From positions 1 through 64,000 of the forward strand of contig CAUJSJ030000128.1 in assembly GCA_963422775.4 (NCBI GenBank): DNA of 64,000 nucleotides, given 5' to 3'. This document shows positions 19,689 to 28,322 of this stretch, in pieces. This DNA comes from Pelomonas sp963422775. Lineage in GTDB: Bacteria > Pseudomonadota > Gammaproteobacteria > Burkholderiales > Burkholderiaceae_C. Within the stretch, counting starts at the first letter, position 1. The number at the start of each line of letters is the position of its first letter. The notes under the pieces were generated by a model. The model was not told the DNA's origin. It saw only the letters and a list, made by a program, of their open reading frames with translations, and searched no databases. A program made the translations under genes and the position numbers.

Positions 19689-21040
19689 GGTGGCTTCAGC
19701 CGCTGTCGCTTCGCGCCCGCGCGCTGCTGGCGCTGGCGGCCGCCGCGGTCGTGCCGCCGCTGGTCATCCTGGGCGTGCGGCGGGCCGGACTGGAGGCGGG
19801 CGTGGCACTCGTCGTCGCCATCGTTGTGATGCTGCCGCTGGTCGCCTGGCTGGCTGCCTTCTGGATTGCGCCGCTGCTGCGGCTGACGCGGGCGCTGGAA
19901 GGCGCCGTGCTGAGCTACCGCGATGGCGACTTCAGCCTGAACCTGGTGCCCGACGGCCCGCGCGAGCTGATTCAGCTGACGCGGCTGCATGCCGAGCTGG
20001 GCCTGGCCCTGCGCGAGCAGCGCCAGCACCTGGCCCAGCGCGAGCTGCTGCTGGACACCGTCGTGCAGAACACGCCCGTGGCCCTGGTGCTGACCGGGCC
20101 GGGCGGCAGGATCGCCATCGCCAACCTGGCCGCCCGCCAGCTGCTGGGCGACGGCCGCAGCCTGGTCGGCCTGGACTTCGCCGCCGTCATCGCCCAGTTG
20201 CCCGAGGCGCTGCGCGAGGCGCTGGCCGGTGACGCGGATCGGCTCTTTGCCGTGACGCTGGCCGATGGTTCGGAAGAGACCTTTCACCACAGCACGCGGT
20301 CGTTCCGGCTGCAGGGCCAGCCGCACCGGTTGCGGCTGCTGCGGCGCATGACGCGGGAGCTGTCGCGTGCCGAGGTGGCGACGTGGAAGCGCGTCATCCG
20401 CGTGCTGAGCCACGAGCTGAACAACTCGCTGGCGCCGATCTCGTCGCTGGCTCACAGCGGCGCCGAGCTGGCCCGGCGCGGCAACATCGAGCGCCTGCCG
20501 CAGGTGCTGGCCAGCATCGGCGAGCGCGCGTCGCATCTGCACGGCTTCCTGAGCGGCTACGCGAGCTTCGCCAAGCTGCCGTCGCCGCGCCGTGAGGCGG
20601 TGGACTGGCCGCCCTTTCTCGCCCGGCTGGCCACATTGGGCGAATTCCGCGTCGACGGCGCCGTGCCCGAGCAGCCCGGCTGGTTCGACCCGGCGCAGAT
20701 CGAGCAGGCCCTGCTCAACCTGATCAAGAACGCCCACGAATCTGGCAGCGAGCCCGACGACGTGGCGCTGCGCCTGCGGCTGCAGGGCGGCGAGTTGCGC
20801 ATCGAGGTGCTGGACCGCGGCCCGGGCATGAGCGAGGCGGTATTGGCACAGGCCCTGCTGCCCTTCTATTCCACCAAGCGCTCGGAGCCGGGCGCCAAAG
20901 GTGAAGGACGCGGCGGCACCGGCCTCGGACTGGCGCTGGCGCGCGAGATCGCCGAGGCTCACGACGGCCACATCGCGCTGGCCAACCGGGCCAGTGGCGG
21001 GCTGCGCGTGACGATCCGGCTGCCCTGCCCGCCGTCCTGA
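19685..21040 (+). CDS. NtrY-like sensor histidine kinase
   Basis: A 451-residue membrane histidine kinase starting at GTG in a GTGA overlap with the regulator gene. Two transmembrane helices lie near residues 9-28 and 38-62 with almost no periplasmic loop between them, so it probably senses from the membrane or cytoplasm. A PAS-like region follows, then the phosphoacceptor His in VLSHELNNSLAPI. The ATPase domain has the N box NLIKNAHES, G1 DRGPGM and G2 GGTGLGLAL. It is the cognate partner of the upstream regulator. Confidence 0.94.
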   Translation: MRWLQPLSLRARALLALAAAAVVPPLVILGVRRAGLEAGVALVVAIVVMLPLVAWLAAFWIAPLLRLTRALEGAVLSYRDGDFSLNLVPDGPRELIQLTRLHAELGLALREQRQHLAQRELLLDTVVQNTPVALVLTGPGGRIAIANLAARQLLGDGRSLVGLDFAAVIAQLPEALREALAGDADRLFAVTLADGSEETFHHSTRSFRLQGQPHRLRLLRRMTRELSRAEVATWKRVIRVLSHELNNSLAPISSLAHSGAELARRGNIERLPQVLASIGERASHLHGFLSGYASFAKLPSPRREAVDWPPFLARLATLGEFRVDGAVPEQPGWFDPAQIEQALLNLIKNAHESGSEPDDVALRLRLQGGELRIEVLDRGPGMSEAVLAQALLPFYSTKRSEPGAKGEGRGGTGLGLALAREIAEAHDGHIALANRASGGLRVTIRLPCPPS

Positions 21041-21131
21041 CGAATAGGGATGGCAAGCCCGGGAAATCGTGACAGACTGCGCGAATTGTTTCAGCGAGCC
21101 AGCGTCGGCCCGCTGCACCGGGAGCCGTGTC

Positions 21132-22208
21132 ATGTCCCTTCGCGTGTCGTTTCGCACCCTGGCCCTGCTGGGCCTTTCATCCCTTGCTGCCAGCGCCCAG
21201 GCGCAATCGCAGTTCCGCCTCTTCAGCGAGGCCTACGGCGGCTACTACAACAGCATCCAGACCACCAGCCCCATCTTCGGCCTGGACCCCGGCGGCAACC
21301 CCAACACCGTCTACGGCACGCTCTACTACGGCTCCGACTACCGCAACGCCTCCGCCTACGACCAGGTCACGCCGCTGCCGAACGTGACGGCCGGCGGCAC
21401 CTGGGCGGGCGACACCAGCCAGGGCATGACGCCGGTGACCAGCAGCGCCTACGGCATGACCGACTGGGGCAGCAACCACGCCAGCGCCTCGACGTCGGGC
21501 TTCACCCAGGTCAACCAGAGCTACGACGGCCAGTTCGTCGTCGGCGGCAACAGCTGGCCCATGCATGTGGACAGCAGCAACTACACCTACTCGGTGGGGC
21601 GCTCCACCTGGGAGGAGCTCTACCAGATCGGCGGCGGCACCGGCACCGGCCAGTTCACGGGCACCATCCACATCGACGGCACGCTCGCCGGCACGCTGGG
21701 CAGCGGCAACGCATCCATCGACTGGTCGCTGAAGACCTTCTCCAACCAGGTGGTCGCCTCCGTTTACGCCTCTTACGACGCGGCTGCCGACAACTGGAAC
21801 ATGAGTGTCTACAGCAACGGCCAGTGGAACAACACCAGCGGCACCGGCACGCTGACGATCAACGAAGACGTCATCGGCGGCTACAGCTTCACCTACGGCG
21901 CGGCGCTGTACCTGAAGTCCGAACTGGCCACGAGCGTGAGCGGCAACGGCGCCGCCGACTTCTCCAACACGGTGCAGTTCACCGGCATGAAGCTGCCTCA
22001 GGGTGCATTGGTCTACGTGCTGTCTGGCGCCAGCGCCGCGGACTACGGCATCAGCTTTGCCGGCAACGGCAGCGGCACGATCTGCCAGGACCTGGCCTGC
22101 GCTGCCGGTGGCGGCGGCCTGCCCATCCCCGAGCCCGAGACCTATGCGCTGCTCCTGTCGGGCCTGGGCGTCATCGCCTGGGTGGCACGGCGTCGCGGTC
22201 GCCGCTGA
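21132..22208 (+). CDS. PEP-CTERM exported protein
   Basis: A 358-residue secreted protein with a signal peptide ending near AQAQ (about residue 25) and a beta-rich, Gly/Ser/Thr/Asn-rich body. It ends in the PEP-CTERM sorting signal: IPEPETYALL, a hydrophobic helix (LLLSGLGVIAWVA) and a basic tail. Such signals are processed by an exosortase, which is not in this window. The body matches no family I know. The start at MSLRVSFRT follows the signal-peptide logic; a longer upstream frame lacks a signal peptide. Confidence 0.88.
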   Translation: MSLRVSFRTLALLGLSSLAASAQAQSQFRLFSEAYGGYYNSIQTTSPIFGLDPGGNPNTVYGTLYYGSDYRNASAYDQVTPLPNVTAGGTWAGDTSQGMTPVTSSAYGMTDWGSNHASASTSGFTQVNQSYDGQFVVGGNSWPMHVDSSNYTYSVGRSTWEELYQIGGGTGTGQFTGTIHIDGTLAGTLGSGNASIDWSLKTFSNQVVASVYASYDAAADNWNMSVYSNGQWNNTSGTGTLTINEDVIGGYSFTYGAALYLKSELATSVSGNGAADFSNTVQFTGMKLPQGALVYVLSGASAADYGISFAGNGSGTICQDLACAAGGGGLPIPEPETYALLLSGLGVIAWVARRRGRR

Positions 22209-22409
22209 GCCAGCGGCTTGCCCAGATAGCGCGGCCACTCGGCCGCTGAGGCCGAATGCGGGCCAGCCGGCGCCAGGATGGCGGGGCTGTTGCCGGCGCC
22301 ATGGCGCTCGAGTGCTGCTCCCGGACCCTGTGAGCGAATGCGCGGACCGCCCCGGTTTGTAACAACGGGGGATGGCAGCGCCCTGGGGTCACCCCTAATA
22401 TGCCGCGCC

Positions 22410-23354
22410 ATGCGCATGCCCAACCTGTCACTGCCGCCACCGGCTGCCGCCGCTCCGCTGGAGGAAGGCCAGGCTCTGGGTGTGTGGCGACTGGTCCGCC
22501 CGCTGCCTGATGGCGAGCAGGCGCACGCCGGCCAGTGGTACAGCGCCCACCACGCACTGGCGACCGAGCAGCAGGCCGCGGTCCTCGTGCTGGACCGCAG
22601 CGACCAGGGCGCCGGCGTCATGCTGCGCTACGCCGACCAGGCGGGCGACCTCGCCAAGCTGCAGGACTCCCACATCGCCGTGCCCAGCGACAGCGGCGTG
22701 ACGCCCGACGCCCACCCCTATCTGATCGTCGAAGGCACCCACGGTGAACCGCTGCTGCCGCGGCTGCACAACCTGAGCCTGCGCGCGCGCATCGAACTGC
22801 TCGTGCAGCTCTGCGAGGCACTGCGCTCGGCCCACCAGCAGGGCTGGCTGCTGGCCGAGATCGACCCCGCCATGGTCTGGCTCGACCCCGCCGGCAAGGT
22901 GCGCCTGATGGGACTGGGCCTGACCAAGATCCCCGACCCCACCGACCCCTTCGACCGCGGCCTGAGCCTGGGTGCGTCGCCCGCCTTCGTCGCCCCCGAA
23001 CGCCGCAACGGCGCGCCCCCCAGCCTGGCCAGCGAGGTCTACGGCCTGGGTGCGCTCGCCCGCGTCCTCGTCTGCGGCTGGGAGGACACGCCCAAGGGCC
23101 TGGCGCCGCTGCGCGGCAGCGCCGCCGACCAGTGGCCGATGATGAAGGAAGCCCAGCAGGTCAAGCTCGACACGCTGCTGCGCGCGGCCATGGCCGAATC
23201 GCCCGAGCTGCGCACGCGCGGCGCCGAGGGCATGGCCGACGAGTTGCGCGAGTGGCTGGGCCTGAGCCCGCAGCGCAACATGTCAGCCTCGACCGACCTT
23301 GCTGCGCCGAAGCCAACAGCCTGGTGGAAGCGCTGGCTGCGGCCGGCGCAGTAG
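22410..23354 (+). CDS. Predicted cytoplasmic pseudokinase (Ser/Thr kinase fold)
   Basis: A 314-residue protein with the outline of a Hanks-type kinase: a helical C-lobe, a catalytic-loop-like segment at about 148-159, and an activation-segment end resembling APE (FVAPERR, about 190). The catalytic residues are gone. HRDxKPxN reads L-A-E-I-D-P-A-M, DFG reads G-L-G, and no VAIK-type Lys is evident in AAVLVLDRSD. It therefore should not phosphorylate proteins but may bind nucleotide or act as a scaffold. The C-terminus is basic and Trp-rich (WWKRWLRP). It sits between two PEP-CTERM genes. Confidence 0.75.
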   Translation: MRMPNLSLPPPAAAAPLEEGQALGVWRLVRPLPDGEQAHAGQWYSAHHALATEQQAAVLVLDRSDQGAGVMLRYADQAGDLAKLQDSHIAVPSDSGVTPDAHPYLIVEGTHGEPLLPRLHNLSLRARIELLVQLCEALRSAHQQGWLLAEIDPAMVWLDPAGKVRLMGLGLTKIPDPTDPFDRGLSLGASPAFVAPERRNGAPPSLASEVYGLGALARVLVCGWEDTPKGLAPLRGSAADQWPMMKEAQQVKLDTLLRAAMAESPELRTRGAEGMADELREWLGLSPQRNMSASTDLAAPKPTAWWKRWLRPAQ

Positions 23355-23442
23355 CGACAGGAAAGCGCCCTCGCGCGGGCTTTTCGGGATGCGCCGCGTG
23401 TGGCGCTGCGCAACAATGCGACCCCCATCCCAGGAGGTTGCC

Positions 23443-24063
23443 ATGACCCCTCGTTTTCTGCGCGCGTTCCTGATCGCCACGTGTGCCGGCCTGCCGCTGG
23501 CCGCCTCGGCCGCCAGCTTTGATGCCGGCGCCGAGGGCTGGACGACACCGGTCGGCGGCGTCCAGACCTGGGTGGCCACCGGCGGCAATGGCGGCGGCTG
23601 GCTGCAGGTGGAAGACATCGACGGCAATACCGACATCCTGCTCACCGCGCCGTCGGCTTGGCTGGGCAACTGGTCGGCGTATGCCGGCGGCACCCTGTCC
23701 TTCGATGCGAAGAACGTCAACGGCATCGCCACCGACTGGCCGGGCTTCGGCGAGGTCATCATCAGTGGCGCAGCGGGCAGCGTGCAGCTCGACATCGTGG
23801 CGGCCGGCCTGCCGCCGACCGACGGCCAATGGCATCACTACAGCGTGGTGCTGGCGCCCGTTGCTGGCTGGAGCAACGCGGCGTCGCTGGCCAGCGTGCT
23901 CGCCAGCGTGGCCAGCCTGACCATCAACGGCGAGTTCCACGCCGGACCTGGCGAGGTGGTCGGCCTGGACAACATCCATGTCACCGCCGTACCCGAACCG
24001 GCCAGCGCGGCGCTGTTGCTGGCCGGCGCCGGCCTGTTGGCATGTTTGCGTCGCAAACGCTGA
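23443..24063 (+). CDS. PEP-CTERM exported protein with a laminin B-like domain
   Basis: A 206-residue secreted protein with a strong ribosome-binding site (AGGAGG) before MTPRFLRAF and a signal peptide cut near ASA-AS. The body (FDAGAEGW ... GGTLSFDAKN ... WHHYSVVL) resembles the laminin B/jelly-roll domains common in PEP-CTERM proteins. The C-terminus has VPEPASAALLL, a hydrophobic helix and CLRRKR. The stop overlaps the ATG of the next gene (TGATG), so translation is probably coupled to the polymerase-like protein. Confidence 0.88.
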   Translation: MTPRFLRAFLIATCAGLPLAASAASFDAGAEGWTTPVGGVQTWVATGGNGGGWLQVEDIDGNTDILLTAPSAWLGNWSAYAGGTLSFDAKNVNGIATDWPGFGEVIISGAAGSVQLDIVAAGLPPTDGQWHHYSVVLAPVAGWSNAASLASVLASVASLTINGEFHAGPGEVVGLDNIHVTAVPEPASAALLLAGAGLLACLRRKR

Positions 24064-26696
24064 TGGCCGCCGTCGGCACCCAGCCCACGTCCGCCGGCCT
24101 GCTCGGCCTCGGCGAAATCAAGCTCAATCTGCCCGGCACGCGGCTGCAATGGCTGGCCCTGGTGGCTGGCGCCGGCTTCGGGCTCGTCGGCGCCGAGCTG
24201 GCTTGGCACCACCCGCTGTCCGGTCCGCTGGCGCTGGCGGCCTGGGGCGCCGTCGTGTTGCTGGCGGCGCTGTTCTGGGTCAAGACACCCGTGCTGCTGG
24301 TCGCGCCGCTGCCCCTCATCGGCCTGGCGCCGTGGACAGGCTGGATCAGCTTCGAGGAGATGGACCTGCTGGTCACGGCCTGTGGCTGCGGTGGCTACCT
24401 GGCCTATGCGCTGCAGCTGAACGCGCGGGACCGCGCGCCGGCCTGGCGCCACGCCCTCGTCTATTCGCCGGTCGTGATCGTGCTCATCGTCGCGCTGGCG
24501 CTGTCGGCAGCGTGGAGCATGAAGCGCGGCTTTGCTGACGCCGGTGGCTTCGTCTTCGGCTGGTTCCATGGCTACCACGAGGCCATGAACTCGGTGCGCA
24601 ACGCCAAGGCCATCTTCCTCGTGCTGGCCCTGCTGCCGCTGTGGACGGCCGCCGGCGCCGCGCGGCCTCGCGGCTTCTCGCGCGGGCTGATGCTGGGCCT
24701 CGTGCTGGCCCTGGCCGGCGGCAGCGCAGCCGCGCTGTGGGAGCGCCTGGCCTACACCGGTCTGTTGGACTTCTCCACCGACTACCGTACGACGGCGCTG
24801 TTCTGGGAGATGCATGTCGGTGGCGCCGCGCTGGATGGTTTCCTGGTGCTGACCCTGCCCTTCGCGCTGCTGGCCCTGCTGCGCACGCGCTCGCCCTGGC
24901 GATTTGCGGCCGGGCTCGTCGTGGCGCTGCTGGCCGCCTATGCCTGCCTCACCACCTTCTCGCGCGGTGTCTACCTCGCGCTGCCGCTGTCGCTGATCCC
25001 CATGGTGCTGCTGGCCGACGCGCAGCGCCGCCGTGCGGCATCCTCGGGGCCGGAGAGCAGTCATATCGACAGCACGCTCGGTGCCGTCGACGAGCCGCTG
25101 CCGCACCTGGCGAAGATGGGGGCGCTGGCCATGGCTGGCGCCTTTGCCCTCGCGGCGGCACTGGTCTTCGGTGGTGGTGGCTACCGCGGCCTGCTGGCGC
25201 TGTTCTTCGTGCTGGTCATCCTGCTGATCATGCCGGCCAGCCTCTGGCTGCCGGGCCTTGGCCAGCGGCTGACGGCCATCGTCATGGGCGGCCTGCTGGC
25301 CCTGCTGCTGGGCGGCGCGAGTTGGGCGCTTTCCATGGCCGTCCCCAAGGCGGCCTATGTGCTCAACGTCGTCGCACTGCTGTGCTGCGCGTTGCTGCGC
25401 TGGCGCGATGAGCCTGGCCAGGCCAGACCCGTCTATGTGCTGCTGGTGTCGACGGCCTGGTTCTGGCTGCTGGCCACGATGGTCATCGTTGCCGACTACT
25501 GGGGTGGCAACGCGGGCCGCTGGACGGCGCTGGCCGCCGGCTTCGCCCTCGCAGGGGTCTGGGCCGCGATGCTGCTGGAGCCGCGGCTCTGGCCCCTGCA
25601 AGGTGCGGGCAGCGCGGGCAAGGCCGGCTGGCGCAAGCGCGCGCTGCTGGTGGCGGGCCTGCTGCTGGTGATGGCCATCGTCGCGGCCCTCGGCGGCGGC
25701 GGCTATCTGCGCGACCGCGTCGCCACCTGGAAGGAAGACGGCCAGACCCGCCTGACGCATTGGCGCGAGAGCCTGCACCTGCTGCATGGTGGCCGGCAAT
25801 GGCTGCTGGGCAAGGGCAGCGGACGTTTCGTCAGCAGCAACCTCTATGAGGGCAACACCGCCTCGCAGATCGGCGACTACCGGCTGCGCACCGACGAAGC
25901 CGAGACGTTCCTGGCGCTGACCGGCGGCCATCACATCCTGGGGCGAGGCGAGCAGTTCCGCCTGAGCCAGCGCATCAGCCCACCATCCCCCGGCGCAGTC
26001 TCGATCACCCTGCTTCACCGCGCGGCAGCTGACACCAACCTCGTGCTGCAGATCTGCGAGAAGAACCTGATCTACCCGGACAACTGCAGCGGCGCCGAAG
26101 TCACCCTGAAACCCGCGAGACCGGAAATGTCGTCCGGTGATCCGGCGGTGGCGGCACCCGCCCAACCCGCAGGCATGGGCGATTGGCAGACCAGCCAGAT
26201 CAGCGTCGGCGACGTGCCGGCTCTGGGCGGCGACTGGTGGGCGCCACGTTTCGTGACCTTCTCGATGTCCCTGGACACGCGCGGCGCCCGTGTCGACATC
26301 GGCCAAGTCGCCCTGCAGGACGCCCAGGGTCGGCAGTTGCTGCGCAACGGTGACTTCAATCGCGAAATGGCGCACTGGTTCTTCTCCAGCGACCGCCACC
26401 ACCTGCCCTGGCACATCAAGAACGCGGCCCTGCATGTGCTGTTCGAGCAGGGGCTGATCGGTCTGGCACTGGTCGGCAGTGCTTATCTGCTGGCCCTGGT
26501 GCGCCTCTCCTTCGGACGCGGCCGCGACCATCCACTGGCGCCGGCCATCGTGGCCGCGCTGATCGGCTTCGGCGCCGTCGGCGCCTTCGACAGCCTGCTG
26601 GACGCGCCGCGCATCGGCCTCATCTTCTTCACGCTGCTGTTGCTGGGACTGGGGCTGCGGGCGTTGCCAGGCGAGGGCGTGGCCCGAGTGGCCTGA
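24063..26696 (+). CDS. O-antigen ligase/polymerase-like membrane protein
   Basis: An 877-residue polytopic protein with roughly 14 hydrophobic helices in the first two thirds, a large periplasmic-like region (about 560-780) and a final cluster of helices. The segment LLGKGSGRF resembles the conserved loop of Wzy/WaaL-type proteins, and AYACLTTFSRGVYLALPLSL is typical of the O-antigen ligase family. A hydrophilic insert with a jelly-roll flavour (FVTFSMSLDTRGARVDIGQVAL) is unusual. An alternative ATG at 24042 would add seven residues. It is coupled to a PEP-CTERM gene, which suggests a role in exopolysaccharide assembly. Confidence 0.78.
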   Translation: MAAVGTQPTSAGLLGLGEIKLNLPGTRLQWLALVAGAGFGLVGAELAWHHPLSGPLALAAWGAVVLLAALFWVKTPVLLVAPLPLIGLAPWTGWISFEEMDLLVTACGCGGYLAYALQLNARDRAPAWRHALVYSPVVIVLIVALALSAAWSMKRGFADAGGFVFGWFHGYHEAMNSVRNAKAIFLVLALLPLWTAAGAARPRGFSRGLMLGLVLALAGGSAAALWERLAYTGLLDFSTDYRTTALFWEMHVGGAALDGFLVLTLPFALLALLRTRSPWRFAAGLVVALLAAYACLTTFSRGVYLALPLSLIPMVLLADAQRRRAASSGPESSHIDSTLGAVDEPLPHLAKMGALAMAGAFALAAALVFGGGGYRGLLALFFVLVILLIMPASLWLPGLGQRLTAIVMGGLLALLLGGASWALSMAVPKAAYVLNVVALLCCALLRWRDEPGQARPVYVLLVSTAWFWLLATMVIVADYWGGNAGRWTALAAGFALAGVWAAMLLEPRLWPLQGAGSAGKAGWRKRALLVAGLLLVMAIVAALGGGGYLRDRVATWKEDGQTRLTHWRESLHLLHGGRQWLLGKGSGRFVSSNLYEGNTASQIGDYRLRTDEAETFLALTGGHHILGRGEQFRLSQRISPPSPGAVSITLLHRAAADTNLVLQICEKNLIYPDNCSGAEVTLKPARPEMSSGDPAVAAPAQPAGMGDWQTSQISVGDVPALGGDWWAPRFVTFSMSLDTRGARVDIGQVALQDAQGRQLLRNGDFNREMAHWFFSSDRHHLPWHIKNAALHVLFEQGLIGLALVGSAYLLALVRLSFGRGRDHPLAPAIVAALIGFGAVGAFDSLLDAPRIGLIFFTLLLLGLGLRALPGEGVARVA

Positions 26697-26699
26697 GGC

Positions 26700-27155
26700 T
26701 CAGGCCGCAGCGTCGAACAGGTTGGCGCGCAGCGCCAACAACTGCTCGCGCAGCCCCTGGATCTGCTCGGGGCCCAGTTGCATCGCAGCGGCGATGCAAG
26801 ATGGCAGCTCGCCGGCCGTCTGCTTCAGCGCCCGGCCCTCGTCGGTCAGGCCGATGATGACCTGACGCTCATCTCGCGTGGACCGCCGCCGCGTCAAGAG
26901 GCCGCGCAGCTCCAGGCGCTTGAGCAGCGGTGTCAGAGTCGGCGTGTCCAGGAACAGCTGCTGGCTGATCTCGGAGACGATGAGCTCGTCTCGCTTCCAC
27001 AGCACCAGCATGACGAGGTACTGCGGGTAGGTCAGGTCCAGCCGGTCCAGCAGCGGGCGGTAGACCCGGTTGAGCCCCAGCATGGTCGAGTACACCGCGA
27101 AACACAGCTGCTGGTGCAGGTCCAGCTCGTCGGCGGGGGTGCAGGTCGAGTCCAT
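26700..27155 (-). CDS. MarR-family regulator of the OhrR type
   Basis: A 151-residue repressor with winged-helix motif ELIVSEISQQLFLDTPTLTPLLKRL. The N-terminal QQLCFAVYS places Cys18 where OhrR proteins have their peroxide-sensing Cys, and LDLTYPQYLVMLVLWKRD is a strong family mark. Organic hydroperoxides normally oxidise this Cys and release the repressor from DNA. The gene lies 25 bp downstream of a secreted hydrolase, and palindromic sites upstream of that hydrolase are likely targets, so the repressor would control its own operon. Confidence 0.92.
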   Translation of the reverse strand: MDSTCTPADELDLHQQLCFAVYSTMLGLNRVYRPLLDRLDLTYPQYLVMLVLWKRDELIVSEISQQLFLDTPTLTPLLKRLELRGLLTRRRSTRDERQVIIGLTDEGRALKQTAGELPSCIAAAMQLGPEQIQGLREQLLALRANLFDAAA

Positions 27156-27180
27156 GCCGGGACTCTACAGGCGCGTGCGC

Positions 27181-28131
27181 TCAGCGCTGGATGAACGCCA
27201 GCAGGTCGCGGTTCAAGCGGTCCTTGTGCGTGTCGGTGATGCCGTGCGGTGCGCCTTCGTAGACGATCAGCTCGGCGCCCTGGACCAGCCGGGCCGAAGC
27301 CTTGCCCGAGATGTCGATGGGCACGATCTGGTCGTCGCCGCCGTGGATGACGAGCGTCGGCACGTTGAACTTCTTCAGGTCACCGCGGAAGTCGGTCTCC
27401 GAGAACGCCTTGATGGAGTCCAGCGTGTTCTTGTGGCCGGCCTGCATGCCTTGCAGCCACCAGTTGTCGATGAGGCCCTGCGAGACCTTGGCGCCCGGGC
27501 GGTTGAAGCCGTAGAAGGGGCCGCTCGGGATGTCCTTGTAGAGCTGGGCACGGTTGTCGATCTGCGCCTTGCGGATCCCGTCGAACACTTCCAGCGGCAC
27601 GCCATCCGGGTTGTCGGTGGTCTTGACCATCAGCGGGGGCACGGCGCTGACCAGCACGGCCTTGGCAACCCTGGAGGTGCCGTGGCGGCCGATGTAGCGT
27701 GCCACCTCGCCGCCGCCTGTGGAGAAACCGACCAGCACGGCCTTCCTGCCGCGCAGGTTCACCGCGTCGAGCACGGCGGCCAGGTCGTCGGCGTAGTGGT
27801 CCATGTCGTTGCCGTCCCAGGGCTGGCTGGAGCGGCCATGGCCGCGGCGGTCATGGGCGATGACGCGGTAGCCATGGTCGGCCAGGTACAGCATCTGGGC
27901 TTCCCAGCTGTCCGAGTTCAGCGGCCAGCCATGGCTGAAGACGATCGGCTGGCCGTCACGCGGACCCCAGTCCTTCACGTAGAGCTGCACGCCGTCCTTG
28001 GTCGTGACATAGCTCGAGTTCTGCACCGCGCGCTGCGCAGGGGCGACAGGCGTCGCGGGCGTCTGGGCAATGGCAGCCATGGCAGCCAGCGCGAGGGACG
28101 AGGCGGCAAACAGCTTGGCAAAGGGGGTCAT
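27181..28131 (-). CDS. Secreted alpha/beta hydrolase, non-heme chloroperoxidase/perhydrolase type
   Basis: A 316-residue protein with a signal peptide (cut near AIAQ, about residue 23). The alpha/beta-hydrolase core has nucleophile Ser in GFSTGGGEVARY, Asp in GGDDQIVP and His in APHGITD; HGWPLNSDSWE forms the oxyanion region. This set is typical of cofactor-free haloperoxidases, which are perhydrolases/esterases that can make peracids. Linkage to an OhrR-type regulator fits an oxidative-stress or peroxide-related role. It is the first gene of a two-gene operon under a perfect palindrome. Confidence 0.93.
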   Translation of the reverse strand: MTPFAKLFAASSLALAAMAAIAQTPATPVAPAQRAVQNSSYVTTKDGVQLYVKDWGPRDGQPIVFSHGWPLNSDSWEAQMLYLADHGYRVIAHDRRGHGRSSQPWDGNDMDHYADDLAAVLDAVNLRGRKAVLVGFSTGGGEVARYIGRHGTSRVAKAVLVSAVPPLMVKTTDNPDGVPLEVFDGIRKAQIDNRAQLYKDIPSGPFYGFNRPGAKVSQGLIDNWWLQGMQAGHKNTLDSIKAFSETDFRGDLKKFNVPTLVIHGGDDQIVPIDISGKASARLVQGAELIVYEGAPHGITDTHKDRLNRDLLAFIQR

Positions 28132-28175
28132 GGTGAAGCTCCTGGTTGAGGCAAAGACATTTCATTTGCTTGCAA

Positions 28176-28195
28176 CTAGATCGCATGCGATCTAG
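28176..28195. promoter_or_regulatory. Perfect 20-bp palindrome, probable OhrR-type operator
   Basis: CTAGATCGCATGCGATCTAG is fully symmetrical and lies 44 bp upstream of the hydrolase start, where a repressor would block the promoter. Size and symmetry fit MarR/OhrR operators. The regulator gene is the second gene of the same operon. Confidence 0.75.
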
Positions 28196-28241
28196 CTATC
28201 CGGTCAGCCCGGCGAATCCGGAGCTGGCATGGGCTGAACTT

Positions 28242-28259
28242 TAAATCGTACGCGATCTA
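28242..28259. promoter_or_regulatory. Second, degenerate copy of the OhrR-type operator
   Basis: TAAATCGTACGCGATCTA matches the central 18 bp of the upstream palindrome at 15 positions. The two centres are about 65 bp apart, roughly six helical turns, which would allow cooperative binding. It lies nearer the divergent rep gene and could also affect that gene. Confidence 0.6.
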
Positions 28260-28322
28260 ATTGCAAGCTATTAATTTACGACAGCACGGCAGTGAGAAGG
28301 GCGCACCTATGATCCGCGCCCC

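Noticed and set aside
23838..26531. An open frame of 897 codons antisense to the O-antigen-ligase-like gene
   Set aside because: Its product is rich in Gln/Arg/His/Gly without domains, a typical antisense shadow in a GC-rich genome; the sense protein has clear membrane helices.
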